Assembly: GCA_934292955.1 (NCBI GenBank)
Contig: CAKQXZ010000030.1
Location: forward strand, 1-24,059
Length of the DNA stretch: 24,059 nucleotides
Direction of reading: 5' to 3'
Source of the DNA: an uncultured Clostridia bacterium
GTDB lineage: Bacteria; Bacillota_A; Clostridia; Christensenellales; Borkfalkiaceae
The position numbers and the translations under genes are program-made. Positions within the stretch are counted from its first letter, which is position 1. Each line of letters begins with the position of its first letter. This document shows, one piece after another, positions 7,385-14,892 of the stretch. The notes under the pieces were generated by a model. The model was given only the letters and a program-made list of their open reading frames with translations, had not been told where the DNA came from and ran no database searches.

Positions 7385-7417
7385 AGGCTATGTGTCATTT
7401 TTGGCACATAGCCTTTG
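7385..7417 (+). terminator. Hairpin terminator, overlapping the next promoter
   Basis: AGGCTATGTG (7385-7394) pairs perfectly with CACATAGCCT (7405-7414) around a 10-base loop. Only a short T tract (TTGTT) follows, and the next -10 element begins within it, so termination and initiation elements overlap. Confidence 0.65.
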
Positions 7418-7424
7418 TTATAAT
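7416..7424 (+). promoter_or_regulatory. Extended -10 promoter of the 7431 gene
   Basis: TGTTATAAT is a perfect extended -10 element. The expected start point, about seven bases on, coincides with the ATG at 7431, so the transcript may be leaderless. Confidence 0.65.
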
Positions 7425-7430
7425 GCGGGT

Positions 7431-8504
7431 ATGATGAACATTTACAAATATATACGTTCAAAAGACGTAAAAGAGTACAACGAGAAAATAGGTCATAAGT
7501 TTACCGCTACGGAGAGTTCGTTTTTGGTATGGCACAATCCCGATATTACGCTTAAAGAAAAGCACGACGCGTGGCGGCAGATTATGGCTGAAATGCAGGA
7601 CGAAGAAGTTGCCAATCGCCCGAATTCGTACTATGCGCCGAGTTTGTTTGCCTTGCTTAACAAATTTATAGAAAACGATAACGCGCTTATAGACGAGTTT
7701 TATAAAAAAGACGATAAAACCGTTTATTCGTTCAGTTATCTTTACAAAGGCGATTCTTCTTACAGCGATGATTTCGGGCAGATCTATTCCGACTTTGAAT
7801 TTATGCAAAGAGAACTGGATAAAGACGACGATCTTTTGAGCCTGAGATACACCAAAAAATATCTTTCTTCGCCGTACAGGGAAATAGTTCTTGAAACAGA
7901 TAAAGACGGCAACGTGTTGCAAGTAAGCGGCGATTTCATTCTTGCAAATGGCTCGGTTATCGCGTATGAGTTCTTTGATGCGCTTTGGATAGACGTTCCC
8001 ACGCCGTTTCGCTACGGAGATATCGTTTGCAGTGAAAGTACGCCTTTCGGCGGCAGTATGTATAATAAAAAAGAACCTTTTGTGTTGATTTCGCTTGCCA
8101 ACTGGTCGGGCGATATGGCGGTAGAGCGCGGCGAAAAACTAAGCAAAAAAGATAAAAATTGGAAAAACAAACACATTAAGTACCTGAAAGAAAACGGCGA
8201 TATTACCGATATGACCGCTTGCGGGTATTTTTTAGTCGAAGGAGATTATTTTAATCCTTTTACGGGTGGATTTTATCGCGAAGTTATGCATGATTACGTC
8301 GATTTGGAATACTACCGCGGCGATTTCAGCGGCGGCGAAAGGGTATTGCTGCCTATAAAGTATTTTTTAAGCGGCGATATAGACGAAGAAACGTTGGTTA
8401 AAGCGTGCAACATAATCAAGAAACAAGAAGAGATTAAAAACGATGTAAAATGCTTGAATTTGTTGGATGAGTGGATTGAAAAAATAGGAATAAAAAATAA
8501 TTAA
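7431..8504 (+). CDS. Uncharacterised 357-residue soluble protein
   Basis: This acidic protein has no signal peptide. It opens 'MNIYKYIRSKDVKEYNEKIG', then a helical stretch (to about 100), then a beta-rich part with 'FRYGDIVCS' (about 195) that recalls the small-barrel 'GDIV' segments of Clostridia proteins I have seen only as hypothetical. The frame extends back to 7347, but that start lies upstream of the terminator and promoter, so adjacent ATG codons at 7431 and 7434 are the likely starts. No Shine-Dalgarno sequence precedes them (GCGGGT only). This plus the -10 position suggests a leaderless message. The gene ends 96 bases before the next one. Function unknown. Confidence 0.75.
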   Translation: MMNIYKYIRSKDVKEYNEKIGHKFTATESSFLVWHNPDITLKEKHDAWRQIMAEMQDEEVANRPNSYYAPSLFALLNKFIENDNALIDEFYKKDDKTVYSFSYLYKGDSSYSDDFGQIYSDFEFMQRELDKDDDLLSLRYTKKYLSSPYREIVLETDKDGNVLQVSGDFILANGSVIAYEFFDALWIDVPTPFRYGDIVCSESTPFGGSMYNKKEPFVLISLANWSGDMAVERGEKLSKKDKNWKNKHIKYLKENGDITDMTACGYFLVEGDYFNPFTGGFYREVMHDYVDLEYYRGDFSGGERVLLPIKYFLSGDIDEETLVKACNIIKKQEEIKNDVKCLNLLDEWIEKIGIKNN

Positions 8505-8539
8505 AAAATTTTTATGTACCGATTTTGTCGCATGACATA

Positions 8540-8548
8540 TGATATAAT
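8540..8548 (+). promoter_or_regulatory. Extended -10 promoter of the 8601-9517 operon
   Basis: TGATATAAT, the same nine bases as in the Spo0A-like promoter, lies 52 bases before the ATG at 8601. TTTGTCGCA at 8524-8532 resembles a degenerate 0A box, but weakly. Confidence 0.6.
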
Positions 8549-8600
8549 GCACTTGTAAAAAACAAAAAAAACATATCATTCTATTAAGGAAGGTAAAAAC

Positions 8601-9047
8601 ATGAAAAAAGTATTTATGGTAAAAGGCGCAACCGCTCCGGACGAATATCTTAAGAATATGCTCGATTGTATCGACGAAAACGGCGAACTCAGTATCGCCC
8701 GCGAAGTTGACGACGTAACTTTCTGCACGGCGGAAAGCGAAGAAGAATCTTCTCATACCGAAAAGGTAAAGGTGGATAAAAACCGCGTATCTTTCGACGA
8801 ATTATACGATTATTATCTTAAATCGATGGCGGAAATCGAAAACGGAACTTTTATAAATAATCTGCCTTCCGATGAAAAACTCGGCGAATACGGCGTGCGT
8901 ATGGGCATTTGCGCAAAAAGGATAGCTAAGCTTATGGAATTAAAAACTCCAGAGTTTATTTTACAAATCGAAAAATGCATGTTTATAGACAGTATTCTTC
9001 TTTATAAAACGAATGCCGTCGGAGATCTGTACGAAAATAAAAAATGA
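8601..9047 (+). CDS. Uncharacterised protein, cotranslated with a HAD gene
   Basis: A 148-residue acidic protein with a beta-like start ('MKKVFMVKG'), a Glu/Ser-rich middle ('ESEEESSHTEK') and a helical C-terminus. AAGGAAGG lies about eight bases before the ATG. Its TGA stop overlaps the ATG of the next gene by four bases (ATGA), so the two are translationally coupled and probably act together. No family recognised. Confidence 0.8.
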   Translation: MKKVFMVKGATAPDEYLKNMLDCIDENGELSIAREVDDVTFCTAESEEESSHTEKVKVDKNRVSFDELYDYYLKSMAEIENGTFINNLPSDEKLGEYGVRMGICAKRIAKLMELKTPEFILQIEKCMFIDSILLYKTNAVGDLYENKK

Positions 9048-9517
9048 AAGTAATCTTTTTGGATATTGACGGAGTTCTTAACACTCCGTCATCCGAAAGC
9101 CGTTGCGGCGAATATATCGGAATAGACGACGATAAAGTTAAAAAACTTAAAAAAATCGTTTTGCGTACAAAGGCGGTAATAGTGCTTATTTCCACATGGA
9201 AAAAGTATTGGCGCAAAGAAGAAAAGTTTAAGCCGCTGCAGGATTATTTTGCGAATTATCTCGACGAAAAACTTGCAAAATGCGGTCTTAAAACAACCGA
9301 CAAAACCAAGGATAAAGCAGACGGTGAATATCTTTCCCGCGGGGAGAGTATACTCGAATACGTTTATCGAAACAAAGTTAAAAATTTTGTTATTTTAGAC
9401 GATTTGCAGTACGATTACGACAGCTGCGGAATAACCGATAAACTTATAAAAACAAACCAATGCAAAGGGCTTACAGACAATCAGGTCGAAAGTGCTTGCG
9501 AGATAATGAAAGAATAA
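9044..9517 (+). CDS. HAD-superfamily hydrolase-like protein
   Basis: This 157-residue protein is a compact HAD fold. Motif I is FLDIDGVL (D7 nucleophile, D9 acid/base), motif II is 'LISTW' (S50/T51), and the acidic motif is 'FVILDD' (D119, D120) for magnesium. Between them 'SRGESILEYV' matches the loop in the family called 'HAD domain in Swiss Army Knife RNA repair proteins'. It has no cap domain of size. Likely activity is hydrolysis of a phosphate, possibly on a nucleic-acid end; the substrate is inferred only from that family. It starts within the stop codon of the preceding gene and is followed by a terminator, so the pair forms a two-gene operon. Confidence 0.85.
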   Translation: MKVIFLDIDGVLNTPSSESRCGEYIGIDDDKVKKLKKIVLRTKAVIVLISTWKKYWRKEEKFKPLQDYFANYLDEKLAKCGLKTTDKTKDKADGEYLSRGESILEYVYRNKVKNFVILDDLQYDYDSCGITDKLIKTNQCKGLTDNQVESACEIMKE

Positions 9518-9541
9518 CTGAACTCCACATAATATAAGTAG

Positions 9542-9573
9542 CGTGGCAACCTTAAACAGTTTCCACGTTTTTT
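9542..9573 (+). terminator. Rho-independent terminator of the HAD operon
   Basis: CGTGG (9542-9546) pairs with CCACG (9563-9567), with AAC/GTT extending the stem after one mismatch, then six T. It is a diverged copy of the 3864-3898 terminator: same loop AACCTTAAAC, with a matched change of the fourth stem pair. Confidence 0.8.
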
Positions 9574-9856
9574 GTGTGTGTTAAAAAAGCCGCTGTATCT
9601 GGTATAGCTTGACAAATGGAAAGGAACCCCTGGTGTTTTTTATAGCGTTGCGCGTTCAACTATTGAAAATTTCATAAAAATGTGCTATAACAAATGCGTC
9701 GTTAAATTTGAATAAAAACATGGCTTAAATAAAAAATACGAAAAATGCGGCAAAACAGGCGTTGTTGCAATAGCCGACCGCGCCGTATGCTAAAACATAT
9801 ATAATTGCGTATGCTAAACGCAAATAATCGTATGTAAAAATAAGGGAGCGTAAATC
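9574..9856. other. Spacer with promoter, no supported gene
   Basis: No coding region is supported. GTATGCTAAA occurs twice (about 9785-9794 and 9808-9817). A promoter lies at 9663-9691, so the gene at 9857 would have a leader of about 160 bases, mostly A+T-rich; I see no recognised riboswitch in it. Confidence 0.4.
9663..9691 (+). promoter_or_regulatory. Promoter upstream of the nitroreductase gene
   Basis: TTGAAA (9663-9668), 17-bp spacer, then TATAAC (9686-9691) preceded by TGC, giving an extended -10. Confidence 0.65.
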
Positions 9857-10531
9857 ATGGAGCTGCTGCAAGCGGTAAAAGAAAGGCATTCTGTCAGGCA
9901 ATATCTCGATAAACCTATAGAAACCGATAAAGTCGCGGAACTAAAAATATTTATTGACGAAAGCAACAAAAGCGGAAATTTGCATTTTCAATTGGTTCTG
10001 AACGAGCCGAAAGCCTTTGATAGTTTTATGGCGCATTACGGCAAGTTTTCGGGTGTGAAAAACTATGTTGCGCTCGTCGGTAAAAAAGGCGGAACGACGG
10101 AAGAAACAATCGGTTACTACGGCGCAAAACTTATTCTTTTTGCACAAACCTTAGGGCTGAATACATGCTGGGTTGCGCTGACTTACAAAAAAGTAAAAAC
10201 GGCGTTTACTACAGAAACCGACGAAAAATTATACAGTCTGATTGCGCTCGGTTACGGAAAAACGCAGGGCGTGCAACATAAATCGAAGTCTGCGGCGGAA
10301 GTAAGCAGTTCAAATTGCGCGGAAAAATCCGAATGGTTTGAAAACGGCGTAAAAACCGCATTACTTGCGCCTACCGCAGTGAACCGGCAAAAATTTCATT
10401 TTACTCTTAATGCCGATAATTCGGTTTCGGCAAAAACGAAAGGCGGATTTTACACAAAAATGGATTTGGGTATCGCCAGATATTTCTTTGAACTCGGCGC
10501 GGGCGATGACCATGTAAATTGGAAAGAATAA
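9857..10531 (+). CDS. Nitroreductase-family protein (putative TM-nitroreductase type)
   Basis: This 224-residue protein starts 'LLQAVKERHSVRQYLDKPI', with the R-x-S-x-R FMN-phosphate motif at 10-14. 'AKLILFAQTLGLNTCWVAL' (about 89-107) and 'LIALGYG' (about 127) are typical of the family, and 'DLGIARYFFELGAG' near the C-terminus is typical of the putative TM-nitroreductase group. Such enzymes bind FMN and reduce nitroaromatics, quinones or other electrophiles with NAD(P)H; the true substrate is not visible. GGGAG lies nine bases before the ATG. It sits 126 bases before the UvrA2-like gene on the same strand, a pairing that would fit defence against toxic electrophiles, but co-transcription is not proved. 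Confidence 0.9.
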   Translation: MELLQAVKERHSVRQYLDKPIETDKVAELKIFIDESNKSGNLHFQLVLNEPKAFDSFMAHYGKFSGVKNYVALVGKKGGTTEETIGYYGAKLILFAQTLGLNTCWVALTYKKVKTAFTTETDEKLYSLIALGYGKTQGVQHKSKSAAEVSSSNCAEKSEWFENGVKTALLAPTAVNRQKFHFTLNADNSVSAKTKGGFYTKMDLGIARYFFELGAGDDHVNWKE

Positions 10532-10657
10532 CCGTTATATTACAGCTATATAATCGGCGGTAAAACTCGGTATAGTCAATAAATCGGCATAATCGGCAGA
10601 AAAATTCGGTCATGCGGTCGGGAAGCGTAACACAAACACAAAAACGGAAGTGAAAAA

Positions 10658-13132
10658 ATGCCCGAAGAAATTATAATACGCGGTGCGCGCGTACACAACT
10701 TAAAAGATATAAACGTAAATGTTCCGCTCGGTAAATTCGTTGCGATAGCGGGCGTGTCGGGTAGCGGTAAATCGTCGCTTGCATTGGGCGTGTTATATGC
10801 CGAAGGTTCCAGACGGTATCTCGAAGCGTTGTCCGCGTATACAAGAAGAAGGCTCACTCAGGCAGAGAACGCCAACGTCGACTCGATAGAAAACGTTCCC
10901 GCAGCTCTCGCACTGCATCAACGCCCGACCATTCCTAACGTCAGAAGCACTTTCGGCACTTTAACCGAACTGTCGAACAGTTTGCGCCTTATGTTTTCAC
11001 GGCTCGCAAGCCACGTTTGCCCGAACGGACATTTTGTTCTGCCCACGATGAATATCGCCGCGGGTAAGCAACTTGTCTGCCCCGAATGCGGCGCGAAGTT
11101 CAACCCGCCGAGTGCGGAAGATTTTTCGTTTAACTCGACGGGCGCGTGTCCGACATGTTCGGGTACCGGCATTGTGCGCACGGTCAACATAAACTCGCTC
11201 GTTCCCGACGATTCGCTTACGATAGATCAGGGCGCGGTCGCTCCGTGGAATTCGCTTATGTGGTCGCTTATGACCGATGTGTGCAGAGAAATGGGCGTTC
11301 GCACGGACGTGCCTTTTCGCGATCTTACCGATAGAGAAAAAGAAATAGTTTATCACGGACCAGCCGAGAAAAAACATATTTTTTATCACGCAAAAGGCTC
11401 AAATCAGGCGGGTGAACTCGATTTTACCTATTTTAACGCCGTTTATACGGTAGAAAACGCGCTTGCAAAGGTAAAAGACGAATCGGGCATGAAACGGGTT
11501 ATGAAGTTTTTGACCGAAACGACATGTCCCGATTGCGGCGGAACGCGGCTTAACAAAGTGGCGAGAACGTCGGTTATAGACGGCAAAACTCTGCCGCAAG
11601 CGCTTGCCATGTCGCTTAAAGATTTAATTGAATGGGTTAAGTCCGTACCGCAAAAAATGCCCGAAGAAATGCGCCTTATGGCTGAAAGCATAACGGGCGA
11701 ATTTGTTTCCGTGTCCGAAAGGCTTATGGATCTGGGGCTTGACTATTTAACTCCCGACCGAGCGGCAAACACTCTTTCTACGGGCGAACTGCAACGCATC
11801 CAGCTTGCAAGGGCGGTCAGGAATAAAACCACGGGAGTGCTGTACGTTTTAGACGAGCCGTCTATAGGTCTGCACCCCGCCAATGTAGACGGACTTTTGG
11901 CTGTGATACGCGACCTTGTAAACCGCGGAAATTCGGTTGTCGTAGTCGACCATGATACGCGTGTTATAAGCGCAGCCGACTACGTTATAGAGATGGGCGA
12001 AAGCGCGGGTAAAAACGGCGGAACCGTTATTTCCTGCGGAAGCGTTAAACAAGTCGAAAGTGCCGTTAAATCGGTTATAGGCGGATATTTGTCCGGAAAA
12101 AAGAACGTAAATATACGCAATCGAGCGGGTAAAAACGAAATGTTTGACGGCGGTACGATAGAGTTAAAAACGCTGCCGATTCATACCGTTCACGCGCTCG
12201 ACGTAAAAATTCCTAAAGGCAGACTGACGGTAGTAACCGGCGTTTCGGGCAGCGGCAAAACCACAACCGTGCTTGAAAGCCTTATCCCCGCGTTGAAAGC
12301 AAAAATCAACGGCGAAAAACTGCCCGCGCACATAGAATCGATAAAAGCCGACGGCATAAACCGCGTAAATCTTATAGACGCAACGCCGATCGGCATAAAC
12401 GTGCGCTCTACGGTCGCGACCTATTCGGGTATTTTAGACGATTTAAGAAAACTCTTCGCAAGCACGGCAAAAGCCAAAGAACTTGGACTTAAAGTCAACG
12501 ATTTTTCTTATAACACCGGCAGTCTGCGTTGCCCTACATGCGACGGTACGGGCGAGATATCGATGGATATTCAGTTCTTGCCCGACGTAGAAATAGTTTG
12601 CCCCGATTGCGGCGGCAGACGTTATTCCGAAAAGGCGAAAGACGTGATAATCGACCTATACGGCAACTTTTATTCAATTGCAGACTTAATGGAAATGACC
12701 GTAGGCGAAGCGGTCGGGCTGTTTAATAAGCATAAAAAAATAAAAGAAAAACTTGAAACGCTTGTAAATTTAGGGCTGTCTTATCTTACGCTCGGCGAAA
12801 GTACTCCGTCGCTTTCGGGCGGGGAAGCGCAAAGGCTTAAACTTGCAACCGAACTCGGCAGAACGCAGGACGATTCGGTCTTTGTTTTCGACGAACCGAC
12901 CATCGGTTTGCACCCGCAGGACGTCGGCGTGTTGCTTAAAGTTTTTGACGAACTTATAAAAAGCGGCGCGACGGTTATCGTTATCGAACACGATCTTGAT
13001 ATGATTAAAAACGCCGACTACGTTATAGATATGGGACCGCGCGGCGGCGACGCAGGCGGCAAAATCGTTGCCGAAGGCACGCCCGAAGATATAAAAAACA
13101 ATCCCGCAAGCATTACGGGCAAGTATTTATAA
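10658..13132 (+). CDS. UvrA2-type ABC protein lacking the UvrB-binding domain
   Basis: This 824-residue protein is clearly UvrA-like, with two ABC modules: Walker A GVSGSGKSS (32-40) and GVSGSGKTT (528-536), signatures LSTGELQRIQLA (about 373) and LSGGEAQRLKLA (about 719), Walker B 'VLDEPSIGLHP' and 'FDEPTIGLHP', and zinc pairs CPEC, CPTC, CPDC, CPTC and CPDC. Canonical UvrA is about 940 residues. Here the roughly 100-residue UvrB-binding insert after 'LRLMFSRLASHVCPNGH' is absent, and the text runs directly to CPEC. That deletion defines class II UvrA (UvrA2/DrrC-like), found in drug-producing or stress-tolerant bacteria and thought to bind DNA or drug-damaged DNA without recruiting UvrB. 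It is therefore not the housekeeping repair subunit. A GGAAG site precedes the ATG. A terminator follows 105 bases downstream. Confidence 0.93.
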   Translation: MPEEIIIRGARVHNLKDINVNVPLGKFVAIAGVSGSGKSSLALGVLYAEGSRRYLEALSAYTRRRLTQAENANVDSIENVPAALALHQRPTIPNVRSTFGTLTELSNSLRLMFSRLASHVCPNGHFVLPTMNIAAGKQLVCPECGAKFNPPSAEDFSFNSTGACPTCSGTGIVRTVNINSLVPDDSLTIDQGAVAPWNSLMWSLMTDVCREMGVRTDVPFRDLTDREKEIVYHGPAEKKHIFYHAKGSNQAGELDFTYFNAVYTVENALAKVKDESGMKRVMKFLTETTCPDCGGTRLNKVARTSVIDGKTLPQALAMSLKDLIEWVKSVPQKMPEEMRLMAESITGEFVSVSERLMDLGLDYLTPDRAANTLSTGELQRIQLARAVRNKTTGVLYVLDEPSIGLHPANVDGLLAVIRDLVNRGNSVVVVDHDTRVISAADYVIEMGESAGKNGGTVISCGSVKQVESAVKSVIGGYLSGKKNVNIRNRAGKNEMFDGGTIELKTLPIHTVHALDVKIPKGRLTVVTGVSGSGKTTTVLESLIPALKAKINGEKLPAHIESIKADGINRVNLIDATPIGINVRSTVATYSGILDDLRKLFASTAKAKELGLKVNDFSYNTGSLRCPTCDGTGEISMDIQFLPDVEIVCPDCGGRRYSEKAKDVIIDLYGNFYSIADLMEMTVGEAVGLFNKHKKIKEKLETLVNLGLSYLTLGESTPSLSGGEAQRLKLATELGRTQDDSVFVFDEPTIGLHPQDVGVLLKVFDELIKSGATVIVIEHDLDMIKNADYVIDMGPRGGDAGGKIVAEGTPEDIKNNPASITGKYL

Positions 13133-13200
13133 AATTGCTGAAAATGCGGCGACTATTGCGATTACCACATAACGGGCAACAAAGAATAATTTATTTTAAG

Positions 13201-13240
13201 TATCAACGCACATATCAACTATCAACGCTCATATCAACGC
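13201..13240. repeat. Short tandem TATCAAC repeats
   Basis: Four imperfect copies of TATCAAC(GCNCA) follow each other between the UvrA2 stop and its terminator. They look like slippage repeats; they are too short and unspaced to be CRISPR. Confidence 0.7.
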
Positions 13241-13269
13241 CCCGTAATAAAACTTGCGGGGTGTTTTTT
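13237..13269 (+). terminator. Rho-independent terminator of the UvrA2-like gene
   Basis: ACGCCCCG (13237-13244) pairs with CGGGGTGT (13257-13264, one G-T pair) and six T follow. It cleanly ends the nitroreductase/UvrA2 block. Confidence 0.85.
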
Positions 13270-13293
13270 GTATTGCGGAGTTCGTTCTTTATA

Positions 13294-13322
13294 TTTACAT
13301 TTTGTTCTGCGTGTGTTATACT
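13294..13322 (+). promoter_or_regulatory. Promoter of the SIMPL-to-LRR operon
   Basis: TTTACA (13294-13299), 17-bp spacer, TATACT (13317-13322) with TGT before it (extended -10). The start point would be near 13329, about 24 bases before the SIMPL start codon. Confidence 0.75.
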
Positions 13323-13352
13323 GTCATCACATTAAAAATACAGGAGCGCATC

Positions 13353-14012
13353 ATGAAAACTATAACAGTCAAAGGCATGGGCAGAGTATCGGTCAAACCC
13401 GACCTTATCGTGCTTTCTATGCGACTTGAAACCGAAGATAAAGAATACGACAAAACTATGCAACTTGCAGACGAGCGCATAGAGCAACTCAATAAATCGC
13501 TCGAAGCGGTCGGGTTTGAAAAGCAAGCAGTCAAAACCACGAACTTTTACGTCCGCACCGATTACGAAAGCATAAGAGATAAAAACGGCTCTTATAAAAG
13601 CGTGTTCAAGGGGTACGTTTGCAGTCATAATCTCAAAGTCGAGTTCGATTTCGATACCGATCGGCTGGCAAAAGCACTGTCTGCAATTTCGGCTTGCGTC
13701 GCAAAACCCGAATTTTCGATTTCATTCACGGTCAAAGACCCCGCGAATATCAGCGCGGAACTTCTTAAGTCCGCCGCAAGTAACGCCAAAGAAAAAGCGG
13801 AAATTTTGTGCGCTGCGTCGGGCGTAAAACTCGGCGAACTTATATCTATCGATTATAACTGGGGCGAAATCAACGTTAATTCCGATACAGAATACAAAAT
13901 CGAAAGCAGATGCATGATGAAAGCCGAAGCATGTCTTTCTGATATCGACATTCAGCCCGACGACGTTAATGTAAACGATACGGCAACTTTTGTTTGGGAA
14001 CTGCTGAAGTAA
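13353..14012 (+). CDS. SIMPL domain (DUF541) protein, cytoplasmic form
   Basis: This 219-residue protein begins 'MKTITVKGMGRVSVKPDLIVLSM', the typical opening of SIMPL/DUF541 proteins, which often goes on to periplasmic oligomers. Later 'AASNAKEKAEILCAASGVKLGEL' is the usual conserved helix of the family. No signal peptide precedes it, unlike most SIMPL proteins, so it is cytoplasmic. The frame extends back to 13254, which would add a hydrophobic stretch, but the promoter lies inside that extension and AGGAG (13342-13346) sits seven bases before the ATG at 13353, so the short start is preferred. Its biochemical role is unknown. It is the first gene of a tight four-gene block. Confidence 0.88.
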   Translation: MKTITVKGMGRVSVKPDLIVLSMRLETEDKEYDKTMQLADERIEQLNKSLEAVGFEKQAVKTTNFYVRTDYESIRDKNGSYKSVFKGYVCSHNLKVEFDFDTDRLAKALSAISACVAKPEFSISFTVKDPANISAELLKSAASNAKEKAEILCAASGVKLGELISIDYNWGEINVNSDTEYKIESRCMMKAEACLSDIDIQPDDVNVNDTATFVWELLK

Positions 14013-14025
14013 GGGCTGCAAAAGA

Positions 14026-14367
14026 ATGAAACACGCAATGAAATTACAGCCGTCGCCGTTTGAAAGAATTAAAAGCGGAAAAAAGACGATAGAGTTAAGG
14101 CTCTACGACGAAAAGCGAAGAAAAATTCAGTCGGGCGACGAAATAGAGTTTACTAACGCCGAAACGGGCGAAACAATTGCAACTAAAGTCATAGATTTAT
14201 TTGTTTTTGATAGTTTTTCGGGTTTATACAAAAGTCTGCCGCTTGATAGTTGCGGGTATAGCGAAAGCGAAATTGCGACCGCTTCGTCCGAAGATATGTC
14301 CGTTTATTATTCCGAAGACGAGCAAAAAAAGTACGGCGTTGTCGGAATAAAAATCGCGCTGTTATAA
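14026..14367 (+). CDS. ASCH domain protein
   Basis: This 113-residue protein is a complete ASCH domain, a PUA-related fold thought to bind RNA or modified nucleotides. 'SGKKTIELRLYDEKR' (17-31) is the signature stretch, with the GKK and E-x-R pattern, followed by 'GDEIEF' and, near the end, 'YYSEDEQKKYGVVGI'. It starts 14 bases after the SIMPL stop and ends 13 bases before the alkyltransferase gene. An AAGGG lies before the ATG; the second ATG (14038) is possible. Its proximity to a DNA-repair gene suggests a nucleic-acid-related role, but the substrate is unknown. Confidence 0.88.
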   Translation: MKHAMKLQPSPFERIKSGKKTIELRLYDEKRRKIQSGDEIEFTNAETGETIATKVIDLFVFDSFSGLYKSLPLDSCGYSESEIATASSEDMSVYYSEDEQKKYGVVGIKIALL

Positions 14368-14380
14368 GCGGGGTGATAAA

Positions 14381-14881
14381 ATGTATTACATAAGCAAATA
14401 TAATTCGCCTGTAGGCAAAATCACATTGGCGAGTAACGGGCAAGAGCTTACGGGGCTTTGGTTCGACGGGCAAAAATATTTCGGCTCAAATCTTCCGGAT
14501 GGGAGCGAAGAAAAAGAACTGCCGATTTTTGAAAAAACAAAAGAGTGGCTCAACGAATATTTTTCGGGTAAAGCGCCCGATTTTACGCCCGACTTATCTA
14601 TGCCTAAAATATCGCCTTTCCGCAAGCGCGTATGGGAGATACTGTTTTCCGTTCCGTTTGGCAAAACTACCACATACGGGCAAATAGCTAAAGAAATCGA
14701 ATCGGAAACGGGCAAAAGAGTTTCGGCTCAGGCAGTCGGCGGCGCGGTGGGGCATAATGTCATATCGATTATAATCCCTTGCCATCGCGTTATCGGCTCA
14801 GACGGCAGCCTTACGGGCTACGCCGGCGGCTTAGATAAGAAAATCGCATTATTAAAACTCGAACGCGCCGAAATTGTTTAA
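14381..14881 (+). CDS. ogt: Methylated-DNA--protein-cysteine methyltransferase
   Basis: This 166-residue protein transfers an alkyl group from O6-alkylguanine (or O4-alkylthymine) in DNA to its own cysteine, a suicide repair reaction. The active site is PCHRV at 133-137, with Cys134 the acceptor. 'FRKRVWEILFSVPFGKTTTYGQIA' region (80-103) holds the DNA-binding helix and Tyr, and 'RVSAQAVGGAVGHN' (113-126) precedes the active site as in Ogt/MGMT. The C-terminal 'GYAGGLDKKIALL' is canonical. All key residues are present, so it should be active. GGGGTGA lies about five bases before the ATG. There is no Ada regulatory domain. Confidence 0.95.
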   Translation: MYYISKYNSPVGKITLASNGQELTGLWFDGQKYFGSNLPDGSEEKELPIFEKTKEWLNEYFSGKAPDFTPDLSMPKISPFRKRVWEILFSVPFGKTTTYGQIAKEIESETGKRVSAQAVGGAVGHNVISIIIPCHRVIGSDGSLTGYAGGLDKKIALLKLERAEIV

Positions 14882-14892
14882 GGAGAAGTAAA

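Noticed and set aside
4254..9517. A complete known defence system in the accessory run
   Set aside because: SLOG, FtsK-like and HAD proteins are suggestive, but no recognised effector and sensor set is present, so only a weak inference is kept.
10658..13132. Housekeeping excinuclease subunit UvrA
   Set aside because: The UvrB-binding insert is missing and the length is about 115 residues short, matching class II UvrA.
13201..13240. Possible CRISPR-like repeats
   Set aside because: Units are about 7-12 bases with no spacers, so they are simple slippage repeats.
13254..13352. N-terminal extension of the SIMPL protein with a hydrophobic stretch resembling a signal peptide
   Set aside because: The promoter lies inside it and the good ribosome site precedes 13353.
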